Under the pieces are notes generated by a model. That model ran no database searches and was not told the origin of the DNA. It saw only the letters and a program-made list of their open reading frames with translations. This document shows, in pieces, positions 7,929 through 14,378 of a stretch of 28,189 nt of DNA (positions within the stretch are counted from its first letter, which is position 1; each line of letters starts with the position of its first letter). Position numbers and translations under genes: made by a program. Source of the stretch: DATBFX01 sp036558305 (GTDB taxonomy: Bacteria > Chloroflexota > Chloroflexia > Thermomicrobiales > UBA6265); assembly GCA_036558305.1 (NCBI GenBank), contig DATBFX010000288.1, positions 1 to 28,189 of the forward strand, in the 5' to 3' direction.

Positions 7929-8513
7929 CTACGTCGTCCTCACCTCGTCGCCGCCGCCCACCACGGACTCGACCACGACGGTCCCGTGGACCAACAGCTC
8001 CGGTAGCGCCATCGGTTCCCGCCCCCGCCAATACCGCGCCGCCCGCACCTCTACTCGCCGCAGATCCTCGTCCGACGGGGCCACCAGGTCGGTGACCTCG
8101 AAGGCTTCGACGACGAGCGCCCCGTCGCGCTCCAAGCTGGTGCCCGCCACGAGGGCGCACCGATGGACGACCCCGGTCGGGCGGTACTCGGCGCGGAACC
8201 GTTCGGCTAGGCCGAGATTCCGCCAGGTGTAGACGGCGTCGAGCCGACTTGGCAGCCGGGGCGCGGTGCGCATGCGCGCCTGCTCGAAGGCCGCCTCCAA
8301 CAAGACCATCTCGGCCCGGTAGTCCCCCTGCTCGAGCAGGCGACCCCACGCCTCACCGGCGAGGAGGCGCCGGACCGCATCCGGCCCGGCGTCGAGGGCC
8401 CCCTGGGCAAGCCGGACGAGCGCCGGGTACTCCCGGGCGACGGCGTAGGGCCGCAGCTTCTGCCCGGTGGAGAGCGCGCAAGCAGCGACATGGAAGAGCG
8501 GTGATGGCGCCAT
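7929..8513 (-). CDS. Hypothetical protein
   Basis: 194 residues with no signal peptide or membrane segment. The N-terminus FHVAACALSTGQKLRP and the central PSRLDAVYTWRNLGLAERFR, followed by VHRCALV, recall DUF2441-type proteins. Those share a 'FHV...L..G..L' opening and an R-x-x-A-V-Y/F segment, but the resemblance is weak and no activity is assigned. The C-terminal half is strand-rich with acidic and Arg-rich patches (APSDEDLRRVEVRAARYWRG). The ATG at 8513 has only a poor ribosome site. The gene lies 40 bp downstream of the universal stress gene on the same strand, so it may be read through from that operon. Confidence 0.55.
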   Translation of the reverse strand: MAPSPLFHVAACALSTGQKLRPYAVAREYPALVRLAQGALDAGPDAVRRLLAGEAWGRLLEQGDYRAEMVLLEAAFEQARMRTAPRLPSRLDAVYTWRNLGLAERFRAEYRPTGVVHRCALVAGTSLERDGALVVEAFEVTDLVAPSDEDLRRVEVRAARYWRGREPMALPELLVHGTVVVESVVGGGDEVRTT

Positions 8514-8553
8514 GATCGGAAGCGTACCCCACCGCGGAGTATGCCGACACGCC

Positions 8554-9051
8554 CTAATTCGCCGTCACGACCGCCGTCGCGCGTGGGGCGACCGTGGTAT
8601 CCGTCACCGGGTCGGTCTTGACGAGCAGCACCGGGACCGCGGCGTGGCGAACCACGTCCTCGGCGACGCTGCCCAGGAGCCAGCGGGAAAGACCGCCGCG
8701 CCCGTGCGAGGCTATTACGACGAGGTCGCCCGGTTTGAGCGCCGCGACGATCTCGCGCGCGACGCGACCCTGGCGGATCTCGGCGTCGGCGCGAAGCCCT
8801 TCGCCATCCAACTGCGCCTGCACGTCTTGCAGGTACGCCTTTGCCTCGGCGCGCTCATCGGTCAGGACCGGTTCGGCGGCGGCATATTCCAACGCCAGCG
8901 CGTACGGACCGTACCGCTCCAAGCGCGTGAAGTCGACGACGCGCAATAGGTGGACCGGGGCGCCGGTGAGCCGCGCCAGCTCGCTCGCCTGGGGCAGCGC
9001 CACCTCGGCGAGTCCGGAACCATCCAGCGGAACGACGATGCGCCGGTACAT
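8554..9051 (-). CDS. Universal stress protein, UspA family, ATP-binding type
   Basis: A 165-residue single Usp domain. It opens with YRRIVVPLDGSGLAEVALP, the canonical first strand and Asp of the nucleotide site. It ends with the ATP-binding signature G-x2-G-x9-G-S: SHGRGGLSRWLLGSVAEDVVRHA followed by VPVLLVK. These residues imply an ATP-binding member rather than the UspA type that lacks the motif. The start is supported by GAAGGAG upstream. A Crp-like inverted repeat lies 95 nt before the start. The upstream neighbours on the same strand are a GNAT acyltransferase and an alcohol dehydrogenase. In mycobacteria a cAMP-regulated GNAT acetylates a universal stress protein, so the pairing is suggestive but unproven. 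Confidence 0.92.
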   Translation of the reverse strand: MYRRIVVPLDGSGLAEVALPQASELARLTGAPVHLLRVVDFTRLERYGPYALALEYAAAEPVLTDERAEAKAYLQDVQAQLDGEGLRADAEIRQGRVAREIVAALKPGDLVVIASHGRGGLSRWLLGSVAEDVVRHAAVPVLLVKTDPVTDTTVAPRATAVVTAN

Positions 9052-9146
9052 GGGAATGCTCCTTCACTGGGCCCCATCTGGCCCTCGAGTCGCCTCCAGG
9101 GTGGCCCGACCGGCATCGCGAGTTCGTCGCCATTCCCACCGGCCGC

Positions 9147-9162
9147 GTTGCAATCCCGTGAC
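9147..9162 (-). promoter_or_regulatory. Putative Crp-like operator before the universal stress gene
   Basis: On the plus strand GTTGC-AATCCC-GTGAC fits both half-sites of GTYRC-N6-GYRAC. Read on the reverse strand with two extra bases it is CTGTCACGGGATTGCAAC, identical at 17 of 18 bases to 11919-11936. It lies 95 nt from the start codon. Confidence 0.55.
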
Positions 9163-9187
9163 AGCAGGAAGGGAACCGCGCTCGACG

Positions 9188-9727
9188 TCAGGCCGGCGTC
9201 GCTTCGTCGGGCAGCGAGACCTCGATGCGCTCCACACCGCCTTCGTGGCGAACCCGCTCCGGCAACCCGAGGTCGCGCAAGAGGTTGAGCATGCGCTTGT
9301 TGTCCGGTAGCACGAGCGCGTACATGGTCGTGACTCCGCGCCGACGCGCCGCCTCGATCAGGCGGCGCGTCAGCGCCAGACCCAGCCCGTGCCCCTGCCA
9401 GTCATCGACGACGATGGCCGCGTACTCCGCCCGGTCGGTGCCGGGGTCGCGGTCGAAGCGGACGACCGCCGCGATCTCCTCCGGACCGGTCGGATCGAGG
9501 GCGACGAGGGCGAAACGGTCGATCCCGTCGAGCTCGGTGAAGTAGCGCGCCTGCTCGTCGCTCAGCCACGGTTTGGGGAAGAAGAAGCGCTGGTAGATCG
9601 ATTGGTCGCTCAATCGGCCGTGGAAGCGCTGGAGCGCCGCCTGGTCGGATGGGCGGATCGGGCGGAAGCCGACCTCCGTGCCGTCGAGGAGGGTCACGGT
9701 TCCCGAGTCCGGGGATGTCGTCACCAT
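9188..9727 (-). CDS. GNAT-family N-acyltransferase
   Basis: 179 residues with one GNAT domain. It probably transfers an acyl group from acyl-CoA to an amine, possibly protein lysine. The opening VGFRPIRPSDQAALQRFHGRLSDQSIYQRFFFP resembles the acetyltransferase domain of Pat-type lysine acetyltransferases and of acyl-CoA synthetase fusions. The acetyl-CoA pyrophosphate loop is VVDDWQGHGLGLALTRRLIEAARRRG (Q-x-x-G-x-G pattern, residues ~110-135). No cyclic-nucleotide domain is attached. It starts 33 bp after the alcohol dehydrogenase stop, which suggests one transcript with it. The universal stress gene follows after 136 bp and has its own operator-like site. The substrate is unknown; acetylation of that stress protein is a testable guess. 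Confidence 0.88.
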   Translation of the reverse strand: MVTTSPDSGTVTLLDGTEVGFRPIRPSDQAALQRFHGRLSDQSIYQRFFFPKPWLSDEQARYFTELDGIDRFALVALDPTGPEEIAAVVRFDRDPGTDRAEYAAIVVDDWQGHGLGLALTRRLIEAARRRGVTTMYALVLPDNKRMLNLLRDLGLPERVRHEGGVERIEVSLPDEATPA

Positions 9728-9760
9728 GCTTCCGCCCTTTCCGTGATCGGCGCCTCGGCA

Positions 9761-10786
9761 TCAGGCAACGTCGAGGACGACCCGTCCGCAGACATCGCCC
9801 CCCTTGAGCCGGGCGAAGACGTCGTTGATCGCTTCCAACGGTTGGACTTCGATCGCGGCCTTGACGCAGCCGCGGGCGGCGAAGTCGAGCGCCTCCTCCA
9901 GGTCCTTCCTCGTACCGACGATCGAACCGCGGATCGTCAGGCGCTTCAGCACGACGTCGAAGATCGGCGTCGGGAAGTCGCCCGGCGGCAACCCGACCAG
10001 GGCGCAGGTGCCGCCCCGCCGCAGCATTGCGATCGCCTGGGCAAACGCGGGGGGCGAGACGGCGGTCACCAGCGCACCGTGGGCGCCACCGATCAGGCGC
10101 TGGATCTCGGCGACCGGATCCTGCGTCGCCGCGTTGAGCGCGATCTCCGCGCCGAGGGTGCGCGCCAGCAGCAGTTTGTCGTCGGCGACGTCGACCGCGG
10201 CAACCCGCAGCCCCATCGCCCGCGCGTACTGGACGGCGACGTGGCCGAGTCCCCCGATCCCTGAGACGACGACCCACTCGCCCGGTTTCGTGTCGGTCTC
10301 CTTCAACCCCTTGTACGTCGTGACACCGGCGCAGAGGATCGGCGCGGCATCGACGAAACCGAGGCGGTCCGGGATCCTGGCCGCGAATGCCGCCGGGGCG
10401 AGCGCGTACTCGGCATAGCCGCCGTCGACCGAGTAACCGGTATTCTGCTGTTTCGGGCAGAGGGTTTCCCACCCGGTCAGGCAGTACTCGCACACGCCGC
10501 AGGCGCTGTGCAACCAGGGGATACCGACCCGATCGCCCTCCTTCAACGTCGTCACCCCCCGACCGACGGCGGCAACCGTCCCGGTCCCTTCGTGACCGGG
10601 GACGAACGGGAGGTGCGGTTTGACGGGCCAGTCGCCATCGGCGGCGTGCAGATCGGTGTGGCACACCCCGCTGGCGGCGAGGCGAACCAGGACCTGACCC
10701 TCGCCCGGTTCCGGAATCGGCCGCTCGTCGATCGACAACGGTTTGCCGAACGCGCTAACGACGGCGGCACGCATCATCGCGGTCAT
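9761..10786 (-). CDS. adhP: Zinc-dependent alcohol dehydrogenase, AdhP-like
   Basis: A cytoplasmic 341-residue medium-chain dehydrogenase that interconverts primary alcohols and aldehydes with NAD(H); AdhP of E. coli has 336. Catalytic zinc ligands are Cys42 (GVCHTD) and His65-Glu66 (GHEGTG). The structural zinc site is the four-Cys block CGVCEYCLTGWETLC. The Rossmann motif is GIGGLGHVAVQYA. The start at 10786 follows GAAGGAG with good spacing, giving MTAMMRAAVV; an upstream in-frame ATG adds 15 unconserved residues. It heads the likely adh-GNAT pair. The upstream region carries a partial Crp-like site and a hairpin. Fermentative ethanol formation or alcohol oxidation are both possible. Confidence 0.92.
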   Translation of the reverse strand: MTAMMRAAVVSAFGKPLSIDERPIPEPGEGQVLVRLAASGVCHTDLHAADGDWPVKPHLPFVPGHEGTGTVAAVGRGVTTLKEGDRVGIPWLHSACGVCEYCLTGWETLCPKQQNTGYSVDGGYAEYALAPAAFAARIPDRLGFVDAAPILCAGVTTYKGLKETDTKPGEWVVVSGIGGLGHVAVQYARAMGLRVAAVDVADDKLLLARTLGAEIALNAATQDPVAEIQRLIGGAHGALVTAVSPPAFAQAIAMLRRGGTCALVGLPPGDFPTPIFDVVLKRLTIRGSIVGTRKDLEEALDFAARGCVKAAIEVQPLEAINDVFARLKGGDVCGRVVLDVA

Positions 10787-10886
10787 CGTCTTGCTCCTTC
10801 GCTGAATCCGCTCGTGGCGATGCGTCGCCACACTCCAGAGGATGCCCGCCGCGCGGCGACGAAGGTGTCACACCGCGTGGCGCCGT

Positions 10887-10902
10887 GTCGCAATGTCATC
10901 CC
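10887..10902 (-). promoter_or_regulatory. Putative Crp-like half-site before alcohol dehydrogenase
   Basis: On the plus strand GTCGC-AATGTC-ATCCC: one perfect half-site, the other poor. It is 100 nt from the start codon. GTCGCAAT matches the strong half of the other copies. Confidence 0.3.
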
Positions 10903-10927
10903 AATTCGGTCTTGACAGCATCAAGAG

Positions 10928-10956
10928 ACGCCCCCGGCCGGTTTGGCCGGGGGCGT
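10928..10956. terminator. 12-bp GC hairpin
   Basis: ACGCCCCCGGCC (10928-10939) and GGCCGGGGGCGT (10945-10956) are perfectly paired around a 5-nt loop. It lies 79 nt beyond the stop of the reverse-strand small ORF at 11035 and is its likely terminator. It is followed on that strand by CTCTTGATG, not a real U-tract. Confidence 0.6.
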
Positions 10957-11034
10957 TCCTCCGGAGAATGGCACCGCGTTCGGCCACGCGAACCACCCGA
11001 CACCGGGGCGCGTCGCCCCGCCGGCGGCGTCCCC

Positions 11035-11376
11035 TCAGCCGCGACCGGAGGACGGCGAGAAGGCCGGCGGCACCGCCCCGAGCGGAACACGGTAGCCACC
11101 CGGCGCCCCCGGCACCACCCCCACGACCGCGCCGTCCGTGTCGAACCAGACCAGGCCGCGACCGCCCCCGCCATGCGGGCTGACCGCGTCCGGTGGTCCC
11201 GGCGGGGCGACCGCGTCCGCCCGCCACCACCGCGCAAGCCAGTCCCCGAAAGCCGCCGCTCCGGGCTCTCCCCGCCAATCGGCCGCCACCCGATCGTCGT
11301 AGACGCGCGCCAGGTTCTCGGCGCATCGGACGGCGCGGATCGACGCGAACCGCTGGGGTAGTGTCGCTAGTGCCAT
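11035..11376 (-). CDS. Small hypothetical protein, paralogue of the next upstream gene
   Basis: 113 residues, not recognised as a named family. The start ATG at 11376 has GGGAGGG upstream. The protein aligns with its neighbour at 11490-11801 over nearly its whole length: a helical A..YD....A start, then WLARWWRADA, a P-rich linker with P.AV, an IxW/VWF strand and a C-terminal VPGAPGGYRVPL ending in PPA. It has no membrane segment or signal peptide. The pattern suggests a small alpha/beta domain. A Crp-like repeat at 11465-11480 is 88 nt upstream, inside the gap between the two paralogues, so this copy probably has its own promoter. A 12-bp hairpin follows the gene. Confidence 0.6.
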   Translation of the reverse strand: MALATLPQRFASIRAVRCAENLARVYDDRVAADWRGEPGAAAFGDWLARWWRADAVAPPGPPDAVSPHGGGGRGLVWFDTDGAVVGVVPGAPGGYRVPLGAVPPAFSPSSGRG

Positions 11377-11464
11377 GGCCGGTGCCCTCCCGCTCCTCCT
11401 GGTGTCGACGGGACGATGGTACCGACGACGGCGTCCCGGCGGCGTCGCACGGGAGGCGGTGCGC

Positions 11465-11480
11465 GTCACAAATGCGCAAC
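11465..11480 (-). promoter_or_regulatory. Putative Crp-like operator between the paralogous small genes
   Basis: GTCAC-AAATGC-GCAAC matches both half-sites of GTYRC-N6-GYRAC. It is 88 nt from the start of the gene at 11376. Confidence 0.45.
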
Positions 11481-11489
11481 AGGCGACCA

Positions 11490-11801
11490 TCAGGCGGGAA
11501 GGGACTCGTCGAGGGCGATGAGGTAGCAGCCGCGGGCACCGGGTACGAACCCGCGGACCACCGCCGCGCCGGCGTACCAGCGAATCTGGTCCACCCCATG
11601 GCGGTCCAGGTTCACGGCGTTGGGGAGTTCCCGCGGTTCCGGCGGGCCGCCGGAGCGCCACCGCTCGGCCAGCCAGGCGGCAAAACGCAGGCAGAAGGCA
11701 TCGGGCCGACCGTCGTCGTCGACGGCGGCAAGGCAGCGGTCGTAGGCGGCGGCGAGGCGGGTGACGGTCTCCGGGGCGACGGCGGCAAATGCGACGACCA
11801 T
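11490..11801 (-). CDS. Small hypothetical protein, paralogue of the gene at 11035-11376
   Basis: 103 residues, start ATG at 11801 preceded by GGAGGT. It shares with its neighbour the pattern AAxYDRxxAA, WLAERWR, P.AV, IRWYAGAAVVRG and VPGARGCYLIALDESLPA, which indicates a local duplication. No family is recognised. It lies divergent from the gene at 12023, with a 221-bp shared upstream region. GTCGC-AGTGGC-GCTAC at 11843-11858 resembles the Crp-like repeat but sits only 41 nt upstream. Confidence 0.6.
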   Translation of the reverse strand: MVVAFAAVAPETVTRLAAAYDRCLAAVDDDGRPDAFCLRFAAWLAERWRSGGPPEPRELPNAVNLDRHGVDQIRWYAGAAVVRGFVPGARGCYLIALDESLPA

Positions 11802-11920
11802 CGGGACCTCCGTTCCGTTCCGACAAGGATGACGGCTCCGGCGTCGCAGTGGCGCTACGGTTCCTGGGCCGGGCGTGGCAAACGCGTCTCAACCGCCGCG
11901 CGTCCTCCGACCCGGTGCCT

Positions 11921-11936
11921 GTCACGGGATTGCGAC
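11921..11936 (+). promoter_or_regulatory. Putative Crp-like operator, best copy
   Basis: GTCAC-GGGATT-GCGAC matches GTYRC-N6-GYRAC at all positions and is nearly identical to the site before the universal stress gene. It ends 86 nt before the ATG at 12023. Confidence 0.55.
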
Positions 11937-12022
11937 GATCGGGGCGCGGACGGTGATACGCCCGCGACACGGCCGGCGCGACACTGCGATCAGCGGAGTC
12001 GCTGTATCGGAAGGAGAAACCG

Positions 12023-12499
12023 ATGCGCAAGCTGCACGAACCCGGAGCAGAAGCCTGGCCGCTGAGCCGGGCCGGGGCCGACCACCGGCCGGTTCTGGAG
12101 CGCGTCGTGGTCGAGAGCGAACACCCGGCCGGGCACGGGGTGCTCAACCTCTCTCCCGACCAGGCGCTCTACGTCCAAAGCCGCCTGTCCGTCGTCGCCG
12201 TCGCCTTCCTCGACGGCCGTGGCGGACACGTCGAGCACCTGGCGGTCGACCGCCTCCCCGCCGACCACGAGGATCGGTTGGGCCGGTCCGGGGTACGGGT
12301 GTGGTCGATCGGCCACGAAGGCGGGGTGGAGCGGTCGGAACTGGCGGAGGTGGTGATCGAGAGCGACCACTGGGCCGGGCACGGCGTCGTCCACCTGTCG
12401 CCCGAGCAGGCCCGCTACGTCCATGCCCGCCTGTCCCAGATCGCCAAGGCCTTCCTCCACGAGAACATCTGGGGCGGGGAGGCCGTCGCCGAGCAGTAA
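12023..12499 (+). CDS. Hypothetical protein with internal tandem duplication
   Basis: 158 residues, start ATG after GGAAGGAGAAACCG. Two ~38-residue repeats are obvious. The first (residues ~25-63) contains VVVESEHPAGHGVLNLSPDQ and YVQSRL. The second (residues ~108-146) contains VVIESDHWAGHGVVHLSPEQ and YVHARL. Between them lies a short GHVEHLAVDRLPADHEDRLG segment that may be a degenerate third unit. The repeats hold conserved His, Glu/Asp and AGHGV residues that could bind a metal, but this is only inferred. No named family is recognised and there is no signal peptide. It has the best Crp-like operator in the window 86 nt upstream and belongs to the same probable regulon as the stress genes. 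Confidence 0.7.
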   Translation: MRKLHEPGAEAWPLSRAGADHRPVLERVVVESEHPAGHGVLNLSPDQALYVQSRLSVVAVAFLDGRGGHVEHLAVDRLPADHEDRLGRSGVRVWSIGHEGGVERSELAEVVIESDHWAGHGVVHLSPEQARYVHARLSQIAKAFLHENIWGGEAVAEQ

Positions 12500-12645
12500 C
12501 CGCCGCGCGCCGGTCCACACCCGCCGGTGGGGGCGGGCGACCGAGTCCCCTCCGCGGCCTCGCCCGGGCGGTTCATCGACAGCAACCGCCGAGATGCCCG
12601 AAAATCGCGACGGGTGGGTCTCGACGGCGAGGGGCGAAGGTCATC

Positions 12646-13962
12646 GTGACACGCGTGGCAACCCGTAACCAGCCGCCGATGTTGACGGCGGACGAGGCGG
12701 TGCGCCTGGTCCGCTCCGGCGACCGCGTCTACCTGCACGAAGCGGCGATGACACCGCACGAGCTATTGGATGCCCTGGTGCGGCGGGCGCCGGACTTGCG
12801 CGACGTCGAGACCGTCTCGCTCCACACCGAGGGACCCGCCCCCCACGTCGCACCCGAACTGGCCGGACACCTCCGCCACAACGCCCTCTTCGTCGGCGCC
12901 AACGTCCGGGAAGCAGTCGCCGCCGGCCGCGCCGACTACACCCCCGTTTTTCTCTCCGAAGTGCCCCGCCTGATCGCCGAGGGGACGCTGGCGCTCGACG
13001 TCGCACTCCTCCAGGTCTCGCCGCCGGACGCCCACGGCTTTTGCCGGCTCGGCACCTCGATCGCTTGCGCCCGCGCCGCCGCCGACCACGCCCGCACCGT
13101 GATCGGCCTCGTCAACCCGCGGGTACCGCGCACGCTCGGCAACTCCGCCGTCCACGTCACCCGTTTCGCCGCCCTGGTCGAGACCGAGCGGGCGCTGCCA
13201 TCGGTCGAACCGTCGCCGCCCGGCGAGGTCGAGCGCCGCATCGGCGAGCACATCGCCGCCCTCATCCCCGACCGCGCCACCCTCCAGATGGGGATCGGCG
13301 CGATTCCCGACGCCGTGTTGTCCTGCCTGGGCGACCGGGAAGACCTCGGCGTCCACACCGAGATGTTCAGCGACGGTCTGCTGGCGCTGGCGGAGAGCGG
13401 GGTCGTCACCAACCGGTTCAAGTTGACCTGGCGGGGTCGGGTGGTCGCCTCTTTTGCGGTCGGCAGCCAGCGCCTCTACGACTTCGTCGATGGCAACCCC
13501 TTCGTCGAATTCCATCCTTCGGACATCGTCAACGACACGCGGGAGATCCGCAGCATCGCCGGCATGATCGCGATCAACTCGGCAGTGGAGGTCGACCTGA
13601 CCGGTCAAGTCGTCGCCGACTCGATCGGCGAGCGCATCTACAGCGGGATCGGCGGCCAGATGGACTTCGTGCGTGGCGCCCGCCTCTCTCCCGGCGGCAA
13701 GGCGATCATCGCCCTCCCCTCGACCGCCCGCGGCGGCGCCGTCTCCCGCATCGTGCCGGCGCTCGCCCCCGGCGCCGGGGTGGTGACGACGCGCGGCCAC
13801 GTCCAGTACGTCGCCACCGAATTTGGCGTCGTCAACCTCGACGCCCAACCGCTCCGCCGTCGCGCCGAATTGCTGATCTCGATCGCCCACCCCGACGTCC
13901 GGCCCGACCTGCGCGCGGCGGCGCTGCGGCGGTTCGTCTCGCTGCCCGGTTCGCCCGGTTGA
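12646..13962 (+). CDS. Acetyl-CoA hydrolase/transferase family protein (CoA-transferase)
   Basis: 438 residues from a GTG at 12646 with GAAGG five bases upstream. The family moves CoA between acetate and another acid (for example 4-hydroxybutyrate or succinate) or hydrolyses acetyl-CoA. The active-site glutamate is Glu239 in GVHTEMFSDG. Other family blocks are SPPDAHGFCRLGTS, LQMGIGAIPDAVL, HPSDIVNDT, IAINSAVEVDLTGQV, GIGGQMDFVRGA and HVQYVATEFGVVNL. The domain order matches 4-hydroxybutyrate CoA-transferase-like enzymes, but substrate specificity cannot be read from sequence. An alternative ATG at 12679 has no ribosome site. A weak Crp-like match at 12571-12586 lies 59 nt before the GTG. With alcohol dehydrogenase it could form an acetate/ethanol overflow route. 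Confidence 0.88.
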   Translation: MTRVATRNQPPMLTADEAVRLVRSGDRVYLHEAAMTPHELLDALVRRAPDLRDVETVSLHTEGPAPHVAPELAGHLRHNALFVGANVREAVAAGRADYTPVFLSEVPRLIAEGTLALDVALLQVSPPDAHGFCRLGTSIACARAAADHARTVIGLVNPRVPRTLGNSAVHVTRFAALVETERALPSVEPSPPGEVERRIGEHIAALIPDRATLQMGIGAIPDAVLSCLGDREDLGVHTEMFSDGLLALAESGVVTNRFKLTWRGRVVASFAVGSQRLYDFVDGNPFVEFHPSDIVNDTREIRSIAGMIAINSAVEVDLTGQVVADSIGERIYSGIGGQMDFVRGARLSPGGKAIIALPSTARGGAVSRIVPALAPGAGVVTTRGHVQYVATEFGVVNLDAQPLRRRAELLISIAHPDVRPDLRAAALRRFVSLPGSPG

Positions 13963-14065
13963 CGCGCCGCGAACCCAGCCGGTCTGGCACGACACGTGCG
14001 TCACGTTCGCTCCGAACGCTCACGGCACCGAACCAACCACACGAAGGATCGAGGAGGTGATCGCC

Positions 14066-14302
14066 ATGGACGACGAGACGGTCGGCATGCGACACGAGCT
14101 GGCGGGCGACAGCCCCGCTCTCTGCGATCTCTGCGGGCGGCCGATCGCGGCCGGCGACCTGGCCGATCTCGCCGTGGACCACGGCATGGGCGAGCCGGTC
14201 GAGCAGATCCGGGTCTGCCGCGCCTGCAACCGGACCGCGGAAGCGGCCGACCTCCCGTACGACGCGGAGATCGGGGCCGGTCTGCGCGATGCCGACGACT
14301 AA
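14066..14302 (+). CDS. Mini zinc-ribbon protein, hypothetical
   Basis: 78 residues. The ATG at 14066 was chosen over an in-frame GTG at 14057 because that GTG lies inside AGGAGGTGATC, a near-perfect ribosome binding site. Two Cys pairs, CDLCGRPI (residues ~20-27) and VCRACNR (~50-56), probably hold one zinc ion. The rest is acidic. No named family is recognised; it could be a small DNA-, RNA- or protein-binding adaptor. It lies 76 bp before the annexin gene on the same strand. A weak Crp-like match (GTTGA-CGCGCC-GCGAA, 13958-13973) lies 92 nt upstream but overlaps the previous stop. Confidence 0.65.
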   Translation: MDDETVGMRHELAGDSPALCDLCGRPIAAGDLADLAVDHGMGEPVEQIRVCRACNRTAEAADLPYDAEIGAGLRDADD

Positions 14303-14378
14303 CCCACCCGCCCTGGTACGTTGGCCCCGATCCGGCTATCCTGGAACCCAAACCGACGCTCCCGTAGGAGGCGGACCG

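Noticed and set aside
12520..12537. 6-bp CCCGCC/GGCGGG hairpin after the AGHGV-repeat gene
   Set aside because: Too short and expected by chance in GC-rich sequence.
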